A stretch of 64,000 bases of DNA from Cystobacter fuscus (GCF_002305875.1 NZ_CP022098.1:1922001-1986000); one strand, 5' to 3'. Positions 51,491 through 64,000 are shown, counted from the stretch's first letter. Notes: generated by a model not told the origin, from the sequence alone. Translations and numbers: made by a program.

Positions 51491-53557
51491 TTAGTGGGTC
51501 TGGCTCTGGCGGCGACGCCGGAGCCCGGCCACGAGAGCGCCCAGACCCAGCGCGATCAGCGAGGCGTCCTGCCCGGAGGCCGAGCACCCGCCGATGCCAT
51601 CACCGAGCAGCGAGAGGTCCGCGACGGTGACCTGGAACTCCCGGACGTAGGGCGTCTCATCCCGGTTACCGGCGCGATCAACGGCATACACCTCCACCTT
51701 GTGAGGCCCTTCGGACAGGTTGGCGAAGGTGTACGTTGGATCGCAGGGGGTGAAGTCGGCCGCGTCATCCAACTTGCACAGATATTTCACGCCCTCTTCC
51801 GAAGCGCTGAACTCGAACTTCACGTCACGAGCACGCGTGAACCGTTCCGGACCGCTGGCGACGTCGGTGTCTGGGGGGGTGATGTCCACGGTGAAGGTGT
51901 CGGGCACGCTGTTGAGGCTCTGCACGGCATCGATCGCCGCGATCGCAATCACCGTGTGAGCGCCTTCGGCCAGATCCTGGGTCGGGGTGACGGAGTATTC
52001 ACCAGCGGCGTTGGTGGTGACTCGGCCGACTTCCTGTCCATCCAGGTAGACGATCACCGGAGTGTTGGGCCGAGCCGTGCCCGTGATGGGGGGGCGGACG
52101 TTGTTGGTGAAGCTGCCGTTGGCCGGCGTGGTCACCACCGGAGGCGCGGGGATGATGAAGCCGTACTTCAGCTCGGCGGCTGGAGTGGTGCCGCCCGGCG
52201 TCGCGCCATACGTCGCGTCATTATTAGGAGGAGCCGATGCATCCTTCTGGCCTCCGGGTGCAGACCCCGTGGCGACGAGCCCGCAGGTGCCTCCCGGGTC
52301 GGCTTGGAACAGCACATGCCCAGCGCCCCCTCCACCTCCGGGCCCGACACGGATGGCATCCGAGGCGCCTCCGAGGCCGCCCGTAGCTGCAATCGTGCCG
52401 CAGGCGGCAGCTCTGACAATCCGCACATAGATGGACCCACCCGCACCACCGCCGCCGCCTCCCTCCGCGGACGCGCCACCCAATCTCCCCGAGGCGTTGA
52501 TGCTGCCGCTGCCTGCCAGCTGGAGGGCTCGAAAGAAGACGATGCCTCCGCCCGCGCCACCCGAGCCGCCTTCGGTGACGCCATATCCGGCCCCTCCTCC
52601 TCCGCCGAACGTGAGGCGTCGCAGGAAGGCATCGGAAGTCGCCCTGTCTCCATAGGAGAGCTCCACGCCTCCCCGTCCACCCACGTCGCGTCCGTTATCA
52701 AACGAATAATCCGAACGACCTCCCTGGCCGCCGGCTCCGCCGTTGCCTCCGCCGCCACCCCCTGACTTGAAGCAGACGGCGCCTCCCGCACCATTGGCCG
52801 CGTTGCCGCGACCGGTCGAGCCTGGAGTTGAGCCGGTTGGTTCAGCGTTGTAGCGGCTGGCACCTGCAATGCCCTCACCCTTTCGTGCGCCGCTCAGAGG
52901 GCCAGCCTCATCCACGTCAGAGCAGCCCCTGGCCGTGTCATCACCAGCAGCGATGAACTTGCCTCCCCGGAACCCAAGGCCGCTTGTGTCGATCACTCCC
53001 CCGTTGTTCACCGCGTCGTTGGCCAGGAATGCGATGAACCCGCCGGTGGTGCCATCCCAAGCCGGGGCCGTGATGCTTCCGGTGTTCTGGATGGTGAACC
53101 GGGTGTACTCCGGCACCCGGATGACTTGAGTGTTATTCGCCGCATAGGCATGGATGAGCGGCTCCGTCAGCGTCAGCCGATCAGTCTCCACCGAGGCCAG
53201 ACGCGCGAACTCCCACTGCCCCACGGCGTTGTTGCTCACGTCGATGGGGGTTTGCGACCCAGACGCGGGCACAGGCTGGAGGCCCGTGGCCTGATACACC
53301 AGCACCAGATCTCCCTCTGCGAAGCATGCCGGGGCTCCCCGGCAGGTTCCGATCTGGATGGACGTGGCCTGGGCCGCCAGTGCTGCGGTTACTGGGGCAT
53401 AGCTGTTAATGACGGTGCCGAACGTAGACACCGTGACGGGCCCGTTATGTCCGTTGCCCAAACCGACCGTGTCCGCCCCGGCCATCGCCGTGGTCGAGCC
53501 GAGTCCCAGCGCGCACACGGCGGCGGGGAGCCACTGTTTCATGAATGGATTCCTCAT
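51491..53557 (-). CDS. MYXO-CTERM surface protein, Gly-rich AgmC-like
   Basis: 688 residues. Signal peptide (WLPAAVCALGLGSTTAMAGA), an N-terminal beta-rich domain, then a Gly-rich, low-complexity section (about 245-460, e.g. GGGGGGNGGAGGQGGRSDYS) typical of AgmC-type adventurous-gliding proteins, then Ig-like/Y_Y_Y-type domains (PITGTARPNTPVIVYLDGQE; DTDVASGPERFTRARDVKFEF). The end has GGCSASGQDASLIALGLG with RRRR: a Cys/Ser-containing motif, hydrophobic helix and basic tail, the MYXO-CTERM sorting signal. It is 21 bp downstream of the OmpA-TSP3 gene; the two are likely co-transcribed and surface-exposed partners. Confidence 0.85.
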   Translation of the reverse strand: MRNPFMKQWLPAAVCALGLGSTTAMAGADTVGLGNGHNGPVTVSTFGTVINSYAPVTAALAAQATSIQIGTCRGAPACFAEGDLVLVYQATGLQPVPASGSQTPIDVSNNAVGQWEFARLASVETDRLTLTEPLIHAYAANNTQVIRVPEYTRFTIQNTGSITAPAWDGTTGGFIAFLANDAVNNGGVIDTSGLGFRGGKFIAAGDDTARGCSDVDEAGPLSGARKGEGIAGASRYNAEPTGSTPGSTGRGNAANGAGGAVCFKSGGGGGGNGGAGGQGGRSDYSFDNGRDVGGRGGVELSYGDRATSDAFLRRLTFGGGGGAGYGVTEGGSGGAGGGIVFFRALQLAGSGSINASGRLGGASAEGGGGGGAGGSIYVRIVRAAACGTIAATGGLGGASDAIRVGPGGGGGAGHVLFQADPGGTCGLVATGSAPGGQKDASAPPNNDATYGATPGGTTPAAELKYGFIIPAPPVVTTPANGSFTNNVRPPITGTARPNTPVIVYLDGQEVGRVTTNAAGEYSVTPTQDLAEGAHTVIAIAAIDAVQSLNSVPDTFTVDITPPDTDVASGPERFTRARDVKFEFSASEEGVKYLCKLDDAADFTPCDPTYTFANLSEGPHKVEVYAVDRAGNRDETPYVREFQVTVADLSLLGDGIGGCSASGQDASLIALGLGALVAGLRRRRQSQTH

Positions 53558-53578
53558 GACTGTTGATTCCCTCGGCTT

Positions 53579-55435
53579 CTACTTGTGCTCTTCGTTGACG
53601 ATGGTGAACACCACGCGGCGGTTGGCCGCGCGGCCTTTGGCGTTCGTGTTGGGCGCGATGGGGCGGTCGGGTCCATAACCCTTCGCCTGCATCCGCGAGG
53701 CCTCCACGCCCTTCTCCACCAGGTAGGTCTTCACCGACTCCGCGCGCGCCAGCGACAGCTTGCGGTTGGCATCGGCATTGCCCACGGAGTCGGAGTGGCC
53801 CTCGATGACGATCTGCTCGATCTCCGGGTGCTGCTGGATGATCTTGGCGATCTGGTTGAGCATCTTGAACGAGCGCGGCTTGATGACCGCCTTGTTGGTG
53901 GCGAAGTACACCGACTGCTTGATCTTCAGCTGGTCCTTCTGGATCTCCACCAACTGCTCTTGCTGCTCGGGGCAGCCCTGGTTGCTGGCCAGACCCTTCT
54001 CCGTGGGGCAGTTGTCCAGGTGGTCCGACACCGTGTCGCCGTCCGTGTCCTTCGCCGGGCAGCCGCGCAGCTCCACCAGACCCACCTGCGTCGGGCAGGC
54101 GTCACGCTCGTCCACGACGCCGTCGCCGTCCGTGTCCTTCACCGGGCAGCCCTGGCGCGAGGCCGGGCCCGTCTCCCGCGGGCACTTGTCCTGCTCGTCC
54201 GGCAATCCATCGCCGTCCGTGTCCTTCACCGGGCAGCCCTGGCGCTCGGCCGGACCCGCCTCGGTCGGGCACTTGTCCTCGGTGTCGAGGATTCCGTCCC
54301 CGTCCCGATCCTTCGTGGGGCAACCCTGCAACTCGGCCGGCCCCGGCTCCTTCGGGCACTTGTCCGCGCTGTCGACGATGCCGTCGTTGTCCGTGTCCCG
54401 CACCGGGCAGCCCTGGCGCGCGGCCGGACCCGGCTCGTTCGGGCACTGGTCCTCGCTGTTGGGCACGCCGTCGCCATCGTCGTCGCGCGCGCCGCCCCGT
54501 TCGATCTCCGGCTCCATTCCGCCAAAGGCCACGCCGAGCAGCGCCCGGAAGAAAGGCGTACCCGTGGTGTCTCCGAAGCCCGGGCCTCCCAGGGCGTACA
54601 GCTCCGCCGCGGAGCCCAGCGGCAGCCGCACGCCGAGCAGCACTTCCATGGACTTCTGCTGTTGGGTGAGCGGAATCGTGCCCCGCACGTTGAGCTCCCC
54701 GCGCAGCCCCTTGCCCGTGGTGGCGACCACCGCGCCCAGGCGCACCTCGTTGCCCAGCTCGTCCTGGACGGCGCCGTCGTCGATGAGCACGAGCGGGGGC
54801 CGCACCAGCACGCCCGCCTCCACGCCCGCGCGCAGCCCGCCGAAGCGCCGGCCCAGTGACAGCTTGGGCGACAGCCGGAAGGCGCTGTCCCGGGAGAGCG
54901 TGTCCACGCTGCCCACGGGCAGGCCCACGCCCAGCTCGAGCGCCAGGTCCAGCGGGGCCTCGCGGCGCTGCGCGAGCAGTCCCACGCGCACCTGCGCCGA
55001 GGGCGTGCCCAGGCCCGTCGTGGCCGGCGTGCCGAGGCCCCGGCCGCTCAGGTCATCTCCGCGCTGCCAGGCCACCAGGGGCAGGTGCGCGCCCAGCTCG
55101 AGCCAGCGCAGCGGCGTCCACGCCAGCAACAGGTGCGCCGTGGCTCGGTCTCCCACCACCGCGCCCACCGGACTCATGTCCGAGTACAGCACGAGGGGGT
55201 TCTTCTCGTAATGCCCCGCCACCGAGAGGCGGAAGGCGCCTCCGGGCAGCAGTTCACCGGTGCCCATCACCAACGAACCCCGGCCGTTGGGATTGAGTTC
55301 CAGGCGCTCCAGTTCGAAGCTCACCAGGCCCTTGGGTTGGGCGGAGGCGAGGGAGGCAATCAGCCCGGTGGCGACGGCGGACAGCCGCATGTAGCCCACC
55401 AGTCGCGTGGCGAGGGTCGGCTTCGCGTGACTCAT
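53579..55435 (-). CDS. OmpA-family outer-membrane protein with thrombospondin type-3 repeats
   Basis: 618 residues from the ATG at 55435; the upstream extension is Arg-rich and non-coding-like. Signal peptide (AVATGLIASLASA), an N-terminal beta-barrel-like domain (about 30-340), six TSP3 repeats of about 24 residues with DxDxDG calcium sites (DTDNDGIVDSADKCP to DTDGDTVSDHLDNCP), then an OmpA peptidoglycan-binding domain (VIEGHSDSVGNADANRKLSL, then RAESVKTYLVEKGV). It links outer membrane, Ca2+-binding stalk and peptidoglycan. Genes with the same domains (such as TraB of Myxococcus outer-membrane exchange) work with MYXO-CTERM partners, and the downstream gene is one; orthology is not claimed. 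Confidence 0.88.
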   Translation of the reverse strand: MSHAKPTLATRLVGYMRLSAVATGLIASLASAQPKGLVSFELERLELNPNGRGSLVMGTGELLPGGAFRLSVAGHYEKNPLVLYSDMSPVGAVVGDRATAHLLLAWTPLRWLELGAHLPLVAWQRGDDLSGRGLGTPATTGLGTPSAQVRVGLLAQRREAPLDLALELGVGLPVGSVDTLSRDSAFRLSPKLSLGRRFGGLRAGVEAGVLVRPPLVLIDDGAVQDELGNEVRLGAVVATTGKGLRGELNVRGTIPLTQQQKSMEVLLGVRLPLGSAAELYALGGPGFGDTTGTPFFRALLGVAFGGMEPEIERGGARDDDGDGVPNSEDQCPNEPGPAARQGCPVRDTDNDGIVDSADKCPKEPGPAELQGCPTKDRDGDGILDTEDKCPTEAGPAERQGCPVKDTDGDGLPDEQDKCPRETGPASRQGCPVKDTDGDGVVDERDACPTQVGLVELRGCPAKDTDGDTVSDHLDNCPTEKGLASNQGCPEQQEQLVEIQKDQLKIKQSVYFATNKAVIKPRSFKMLNQIAKIIQQHPEIEQIVIEGHSDSVGNADANRKLSLARAESVKTYLVEKGVEASRMQAKGYGPDRPIAPNTNAKGRAANRRVVFTIVNEEHK

Positions 55436-55959
55436 GGATTCTCCGTATCGGGTCGATACATTCCTGGCGGGAAGCAGGGAGCGCGCCGTCGTGCCGCGGG
55501 CTTCAGGGCCGCTCTCACGGTGAGCGCCGCGCATACGACATGCCAACACCGGCGTGCCTCTCTCCTCTGCTCTGCCATCGGCTCAATCTCCCCTCCTATC
55601 TTCAAAAGCGGAGCAGGCGCAAACAAACAGTGCCTGAATTCCCGCAAATCGTCCTTCTCTGTTTCCTGGAATTCCAATGAGAAGGGTATGATCCAACAGT
55701 TCTGGATCCAAACCGTGCATCGGACAACGGCTCGGCGGCCCTCCTCGCTTTCGCGCTTTACGTTCGGGGTTCGACGCGCACCGGCAGGCACTGAGGGCCT
55801 CACGCGATGTACCGGTCCGCTTCCGGGTCGCGCTGCTCGTCCGCGCACTCCGCCAATCCATGGACCAGACGAGCGATGGCTGGCCTGGCCCTGTTCACTG
55901 CCGAACATGTCCGTGAGCTATCCTCACGACGGGGGGTGCGCGGCGAGCGCGACATCGAC
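55436..55959. other. 524-bp region before the histidine kinase
   Basis: The first half is intergenic; it has an AT-richer patch at 55600-55700 with an imperfect dyad, GAATTCC (55636-55642) and GGAATTC (55668-55674). The second half is in the histidine kinase frame but upstream of the start chosen at 55960. Confidence 0.4.
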
Positions 55960-57915
55960 ATGGCGAGCACATCCGATTCGAAGCACGTAGGCTCCGGTTC
56001 ATCCACGCCATTGGAGCGAGGGGGGACGCGAGTGGGGTACCTCTGGCTCACCTCCCTGCTGGACGCGTTCCTCTCGGATGCGCTGCTCAAGGCCCCCCCC
56101 TCGGAGTTGCACCGTCAGCGGGTGTTGATCGCCGCCTGCCTGTTCGCGATCCCGCTCGGGATGTCGTACCTGCTGCTCGTGCCCTTCACGGCCGCGGAGG
56201 TCCCCACGCTCCTCCTGATCGGGTGCTACGCCGCGACGCTGTTGCTGGCGCGCAGGGCCCGCTCCTTGACCCTGCCGGCGATGTTCCTGTGCCTGTCCAT
56301 GGTGGTGAGCTACGTGGTGTCCATCTTCCTGAGCGCTCATCCCGAAGGGGGGTTCCACGCCTCGAGCATGATGATTCCCGCGTTCGCGGTGTACCTGCTG
56401 GGACCCCGCCTGGGCCTCGTCGTCACGGGCTGTCTCGCCGTGTGCCTGGGCATCCTCCATCCGTTGTTCCGGGTGCGCTTCACCCCCGGCCTCACGGCCA
56501 TCCCCTTGGATGAGTTCACGGTCATGTGCGCCTCCGCGGCCATCGCCCTCCTGGGCTCGTGGGTGCTGAGCACGCTGCACAGCACCTCGCGGGACACCGC
56601 CCACGACGCGCTCGAGCGGACCCTGGCCACCCTGCGCGAGAGCGAGGGCAAGCTGAGCAGCCTCATCGAGAGCTCCGATGACCTGGTGTTCTCGCTCGAC
56701 ACCCAGCTGCGCGTCATCACCGCCAACACGGCGATGCGCCGGTTCTACCGGCGGATGCAGGGCCAGGAACTCGTTCCCGGACAGCGCTTCTGCTTCCCAC
56801 GCACTCCAGAGCTCCAGGCGCAATGGGATCCGAGGTTCAACCGGGTGCTCGCGGGGGAGCGCCTGCGCTTCGAGCAGGAGGAGCACTCGGAGGAGCCCTT
56901 GGAGGACCCCGTCCACGTCGTCCTGGACCTCTCCATCAGCCCCATCCTGGGAGATGAAGGCCGCGTGATGGGGCTGACCGTCTCCGCGCGGGACATCACG
57001 GCGCGCAAGCTGGCGGAGGCCCGGTTGGGGGAGATGCACCGCAGCCTGGTGGATGTTTCCCGCTACGCGGGCATGGCCGAGATCGCCACCGGCGTGTTGC
57101 ACAACGTGGGCAACACCCTCAACAGCGTCAACATCTCGGCGGGCATCCTCAACGATCAGTTGCGCCACTCGCGCTTGTCCGGCCTGCGCAAGGCGGCCGT
57201 CCTGCTGGAGGCGCACTCCGAGGAACTGAGAGCCTTTCTCGCCACGGATGCGCGCGGCCAGCGGCTTCCGGGCTACCTGCTCGCCCTCGCGGAGGAGCTG
57301 GAGAAGGAGCGCGAGGTGCTGCGCCAGGAGGTGGGTGCGCTGACCGAGGGCGTCGAGCACATCAAGTCCATCGTGGTCATGCAGCAGCAGTACGCGCGGG
57401 CCGGTGGGGTGTTGGAGCGGATGCCGGTGCCTCAACTCATCGAGGAGGCCCTGCGCCTGCATGCCGGATCGTTCGAGCGCCAGGGCATCCACATCGTGCG
57501 GGAGTACGCCGACGTCCCCCCCATCCTGGTGGATCGCCACAACCTGCTGCAGATCCTCGTCAACCTGCTGAGCAACGCCCGGCACGCGCTGGTGGAGAGC
57601 AAGACCTTGGACAAGCGCCTGCGCATCCGCATCCGTCTGGGTGCAGGAGGCGACCAGCTCGTCATCGAGTTCGCCGACAATGGCGTGGGCATCGCGCCGG
57701 AGCACCTGGCGCGCCTGTTCTCCCAGGGCTTCACGACGAAGAAGCACGGACACGGCTTCGGGCTGCACATCAGCGCGCTGGCGGCCACCGAGATGCACGG
57801 GCGTCTGTCCTGCTCGAGCACCGGGCTGGGGCATGGGGCCACCTTCACGCTGGTACTGCCGGTGGAGGGCCCCCGCGAGAACCAGCGGCCCTCCGCCTCG
57901 CTCGAGTTGTCCTGA
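55960..57915 (+). CDS. Membrane sensor histidine kinase with PAS domain
   Basis: 651 residues from the ATG at 55960; starts at 55807 or 55876 are also possible, as no Shine-Dalgarno decides. About six hydrophobic segments (residues about 45-215, e.g. VLIAACLFAIPLGMSYLLLV, FTVMCASAAIALLGSWVLST) form an integral membrane sensor. A PAS domain (ESSDDLVFSLDTQLRVITAN) follows, then an atypical H-box GVLHNVGNTLNSVNISA, and an HATPase_c domain with NLLSNARHAL, DNGVGIAP and GHGFGLHIS. No cognate regulator adjacent. The GVLHNVGN class of kinases is frequent in myxobacteria. Confidence 0.88.
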   Translation: MASTSDSKHVGSGSSTPLERGGTRVGYLWLTSLLDAFLSDALLKAPPSELHRQRVLIAACLFAIPLGMSYLLLVPFTAAEVPTLLLIGCYAATLLLARRARSLTLPAMFLCLSMVVSYVVSIFLSAHPEGGFHASSMMIPAFAVYLLGPRLGLVVTGCLAVCLGILHPLFRVRFTPGLTAIPLDEFTVMCASAAIALLGSWVLSTLHSTSRDTAHDALERTLATLRESEGKLSSLIESSDDLVFSLDTQLRVITANTAMRRFYRRMQGQELVPGQRFCFPRTPELQAQWDPRFNRVLAGERLRFEQEEHSEEPLEDPVHVVLDLSISPILGDEGRVMGLTVSARDITARKLAEARLGEMHRSLVDVSRYAGMAEIATGVLHNVGNTLNSVNISAGILNDQLRHSRLSGLRKAAVLLEAHSEELRAFLATDARGQRLPGYLLALAEELEKEREVLRQEVGALTEGVEHIKSIVVMQQQYARAGGVLERMPVPQLIEEALRLHAGSFERQGIHIVREYADVPPILVDRHNLLQILVNLLSNARHALVESKTLDKRLRIRIRLGAGGDQLVIEFADNGVGIAPEHLARLFSQGFTTKKHGHGFGLHISALAATEMHGRLSCSSTGLGHGATFTLVLPVEGPRENQRPSASLELS

Positions 57916-57922
57916 GCGTCCG

Positions 57923-59437
57923 TCAGTTCGTTCCGGGCGCCCAGTAGGCCCGCGCCCGGGGCCAGAGGAAGTCGGCCACCTGGCGTCCGAGCTCCAGCCC
58001 CGCGATGTTGTCGGCCTGGATGTGGTAGCCGCCCATGACACGCGAGATGCCCGCCAGCTCCGCCGTCTCGCTGAAGGTCGGCAGCGCCAGTGTCACCTGG
58101 CAGTCCTCGGGCGTGTCCTGCGAGGGCACACCCTCGCGCTGCTGGATGATGTTGCACGCGAAGCCCGGCTCGGTGAGGGCCCCCGCGGTGAGCTGCTCCA
58201 CCTTGCCGAAGGCGTCGCTGCCCGTGAACAGCTCCAACACCCGGGCGCACGCGGCGCTCACCGTGCTGTGGCCCGACACATAGCCCGGGAAGGGCGGCGT
58301 GATGAACGTGGAGGGCGAGTACGGGTGCCACTGCTCGGCGGGAATCCAGTCCACGCCCTGGCCCGGCCCCACCCAGCCTGGCAGCGTGTCACCCGCGTGG
58401 TAGTAGCGCACGAGCGTCCAGGGCCGGGAGGAGTCGTAGTAGCGCTTGGACTCCCAGGCGGCGATGAAGGCATCCAGCGCCGCGTTGCCCACGGTGAAGA
58501 AGAGCTTCACGTCCCGGTCCAGGCCTTGATGGTCGCGACGGGACACGTCCTGGGCGAAGCGCAGCCAGTGGCCGGACTGGGCCGTGGAGCGGGGGCCATC
58601 GCGCATGAACTCCACGAGCGCCTTCTGCTCCGGGGTGAGGTTCGCGTTGTAGTCGATGACCTCCTGCACGTCCTGGGCGAGCCGTGCCGAGCCCACCTTG
58701 GGAGGAGGCGGCGGACGGAACTGGGCGCTTGTGGTGAGCGCGAAGGGCCGCACCTTGTACCAATGGGGGGTGAGGAAGCCGGGCGTCACGGTGCCGCCCT
58801 GGCCGTCATCGAACGAGATGGGCTGCCAGCGATCGGGATCGATGATGACGTCGGGCGGATTGACGGGCGCGTAGCCGGTGTAGTCGGAGTAGGGGGCGCC
58901 GCTGGAGCCGGGCTCGTCGCCGAACTGGTTGGCGCCATCGTGCCGCCGCCAGGCGAGGAGCGCGGCCGCGGCGGTGTTGCCCACTCCCTGGGGCGTGGCG
59001 AGGTTGGTCGAGGTGTCGTTGGGGTCGTACCCCATGCCGCTCATCTGCTGCGCGAGCCACGCGGCATCCTCCGGGTAGAGGTCCACGAGGGCGCGGTAGG
59101 TGGCGTAGGCGATGGCCTTCTGCTTGCGGGCCGGGGTCCGCTCGGAGGGGGGCCGGCGCAGGCTGGCTCCCAGCCGGGTGCCCACCGCGCGCGCGTCATA
59201 GGCCGCCCACGCGTCGTACATGGCCGTCACCGAGATGGCGTGGGCACGGGAGATGACCGTGGGCCGCGCGCCGCGCCGCTCCACCTCGCGCGCCGTGGCC
59301 TCGAGCACGATGTCCAGCCACCGGTACGCGGCGGAGGGCCCGTGGCCCCCTTCCGGGGTGGGGGTCTCCGCCCGGGCGGACGGGACGAGGAGCAGCAGGG
59401 GGACGAGACAGGCGAGGAGCTGTCGGGGTTGGAGCAT
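57923..59437 (-). CDS. Vanadium-haloperoxidase-type PAP2 family protein
   Basis: 504 residues with a Sec signal peptide (LLACLVPLLLLVPSARA). Key residues: SGHSTVSAAC (His390) in FPGYVSGHS and the last motif SRVMGGYHIQADN (Arg466, His472), the vanadate/phosphate-binding pattern of class II PAP2 and vanadium chloroperoxidases. The first (K/R)-rich motif is probably in the DSSRPWTLVRYY stretch. This matches the bacterial vanadium-dependent haloperoxidase-like family, many members of which act as phosphatases; activity is not decided. Convergent with the PAS histidine kinase with 7 bp between them. Confidence 0.88.
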   Translation of the reverse strand: MLQPRQLLACLVPLLLLVPSARAETPTPEGGHGPSAAYRWLDIVLEATAREVERRGARPTVISRAHAISVTAMYDAWAAYDARAVGTRLGASLRRPPSERTPARKQKAIAYATYRALVDLYPEDAAWLAQQMSGMGYDPNDTSTNLATPQGVGNTAAAALLAWRRHDGANQFGDEPGSSGAPYSDYTGYAPVNPPDVIIDPDRWQPISFDDGQGGTVTPGFLTPHWYKVRPFALTTSAQFRPPPPPKVGSARLAQDVQEVIDYNANLTPEQKALVEFMRDGPRSTAQSGHWLRFAQDVSRRDHQGLDRDVKLFFTVGNAALDAFIAAWESKRYYDSSRPWTLVRYYHAGDTLPGWVGPGQGVDWIPAEQWHPYSPSTFITPPFPGYVSGHSTVSAACARVLELFTGSDAFGKVEQLTAGALTEPGFACNIIQQREGVPSQDTPEDCQVTLALPTFSETAELAGISRVMGGYHIQADNIAGLELGRQVADFLWPRARAYWAPGTN

Positions 59438-59495
59438 GCGGAAGTCTCCTGGGTGAGCCCCACCCTCTACGCCCCTCGTCTGACAGATTCCGGCC

Positions 59496-62951
<3,456 letters not shown>

Positions 62952-62967
62952 AACGAAGGGGCGCGTT

Positions 62968-63984
62968 CTAGGTCCCCTGGGCGCGCGAGTCGAGGGCCAG
63001 GGCGACCAGCGTCTCGGTGAGCGAGCCGGGGAAGTGGTTGGCGAAGCCCGGTAGGCCGGTGAGTGCGGCTTCGGCATGGTCCATGTCCGTCAGCCGCACC
63101 ACGCGTGAACCGGGCACCTCCGCGTCCAGCGCCGTCACCAGCCCGTCACAGCCCCAGCCGTAGCGCTCCTGGACGTAGTTGCACAGGGGCCGCATCAGCG
63201 AGCGCCGCGACAGCCGCGAGGTGGCCAGCGCCACGGTGGGGACGTCCAGGGGGTAGGGGTGCTGGCGCACGAACTCCACCCGCCGCGCGTAGGACAGGTC
63301 CTCCACCGAGGCCGCGTCCCCCTGGAAGAGCGAGGGGAAGGTCACGTCCAGCATCTGCCTCAGCGCGGGCGTCGTCACCAGATCATTGGCGATGACCGAG
63401 CCCCCATAGGGCGGCTGCATCGCCACCACCGCGCGCACGTGCCGGCGCAGCTCCGGGTAGAGCGCGAGCGTGCTCATCGCCTCCACGCCGCCCTTGCTGT
63501 GGCCCACCAGCACCACCGTGCGGCCGAAGTGGACGGCGTCCAGCAGGGCCTCGCGCACCACCTCCACGTTGTCCACGAGCCGCCCCTCGGTGTCCACCGC
63601 CACCTCGCGCGTCTCCAACCCCCGCTGCTGAAGCCGGAGCTGGTTGTCCTCGAGATAGCCGGGCAGCTCGTCGCCGAGCATCCCCTTCACCAGCAGGTAC
63701 AGGTGGCGCCGGGCCTCGTCGGGCAGCACGGGCTCGTCCTGACGCACGCGGGCGTAGAGCTCGTGGAAGCGCGCGGTGACGTCCGTGGGCGGGGCCGTCT
63801 CGGACTTGAACCAGCCGGCGAGGCCCGTGCTGCCTCCCGCCGGGGCCTCGTGCCGGGCCTCCGGCAGGGCGCGCAGGGAACGCAAGAGCCGCGCCACCGC
63901 GCTCGGCGCGGGCACTTTCCTCGGCGCGGGTTCCTGGACGGGGGAAATGGGGGCGGGCGGGGGGAGGAGATCCTTCGGGGCCAT
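62968..63984 (-). CDS. Alpha/beta hydrolase upstream of the WD40 kinase
   Basis: 338 residues from the ATG at 63984 (a GTG two codons earlier is possible). The N-terminal 90 residues are Pro/Ala-rich and non-conserved. Elbow LVGHSKGGVEAM (Ser ~167), with DMDHAEAALTG near the C-terminus giving His; the oxyanion/early loop KGMLGDELPGYL. Resembles lipase/triacylglycerol-type alpha/beta hydrolases (PGAP1 distant). The stop lies 16 bp before the kinase start; both are probably one transcript, with the hydrolase first. Real promoter lies beyond the window end. Confidence 0.85.
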   Translation of the reverse strand: MAPKDLLPPPAPISPVQEPAPRKVPAPSAVARLLRSLRALPEARHEAPAGGSTGLAGWFKSETAPPTDVTARFHELYARVRQDEPVLPDEARRHLYLLVKGMLGDELPGYLEDNQLRLQQRGLETREVAVDTEGRLVDNVEVVREALLDAVHFGRTVVLVGHSKGGVEAMSTLALYPELRRHVRAVVAMQPPYGGSVIANDLVTTPALRQMLDVTFPSLFQGDAASVEDLSYARRVEFVRQHPYPLDVPTVALATSRLSRRSLMRPLCNYVQERYGWGCDGLVTALDAEVPGSRVVRLTDMDHAEAALTGLPGFANHFPGSLTETLVALALDSRAQGT

Positions 63985-64000
63985 GCTCACGTGCAGTGTA

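Noticed and set aside
54060-54470. Possible repeat array
   Set aside because: The imperfect periodicity of about 72 bp encodes the TSP3 repeats of the OmpA protein; no spacer structure.
53585-54859. 424-codon plus-strand frame with repeated segments
   Set aside because: Its repeats are the antisense of the TSP3 repeats of the OmpA gene.

Overview
The window is high-GC DNA that looks like the chromosome of a myxobacterium, most likely the Cystobacter/Archangium side of the group. This is inference from content: two large Ser/Thr kinases plus a kinase relic, a MYXO-CTERM-type surface protein resembling AgmC, an OmpA protein with thrombospondin type-3 repeats, many lipoproteins, DUF3857/TPR and carboxypeptidase-regulatory-like repeat proteins, and strong GC3 bias. 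No tRNA, rRNA, CRISPR array or intact transposase gene was seen.

Layout. 1-2.9 kb: a FAD monooxygenase (cut by the window edge) divergent from a LysR regulator, then a convergent MGT-type glycosyltransferase with two operator-like dyads upstream. 3-9.1 kb: a poorer accessory stretch with a 97-bp MITE-like element and related repeats, a kinase-N-lobe-like membrane protein, a LamG remnant, a small secreted protein, an AraC/LuxR hybrid regulator, a frameshifted gene and a decayed C-terminal fragment. 9-15.3 kb: a propeller-like lipoprotein, a GH5 endoglucanase lipoprotein and a 1258-residue DUF3857/transglutaminase-like lipoprotein. 15.3-25.2 kb: a membrane Ser/Thr kinase, a methyltransferase, an alpha-2-macroglobulin split over two overlapping genes, and small lipo/secreted proteins.

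25.5-28.7 kb: a tightly coupled lipoprotein-histidine kinase-NtrC regulator operon. 28.7-30.7 kb: a cyclophilin-esterase-YjbQ operon on the minus strand. 30.9-34.1 kb: a 1043-residue fusion of an LCAT-like alpha/beta hydrolase with a CHAT (caspase-like) protease, the most unusual gene in the window. 34.1-36.1 kb: a MarR-cytochrome P450 operon. 36.3-45.8 kb: a repeat-rich periplasmic protein, a CBM-bearing di-haem oxidoreductase, a Pat-type acyl-CoA synthetase/GNAT acetyltransferase, a LolA-like periplasmic protein and the M23 peptidase that ends a HEAT-HEAT-M23 operon (45.2-48.0 kb).

48.1-64 kb: a glycine-zipper lipoprotein, an alpha/beta hydrolase, signal peptidase I, a DJ-1/PfpI protein, the OmpA-TSP3 plus MYXO-CTERM surface pair, an orphan PAS histidine kinase, a vanadium-haloperoxidase-type PAP2 enzyme, and a WD40 Ser/Thr kinase co-transcribed with an alpha/beta hydrolase. 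Envelope, secretion and signalling functions dominate. A recurrent theme is enzyme folds with missing catalytic residues (thioester-less A2M, Cys-less transglutaminase, kinase relic). Functional calls rest on motifs read by eye; no database search was run.
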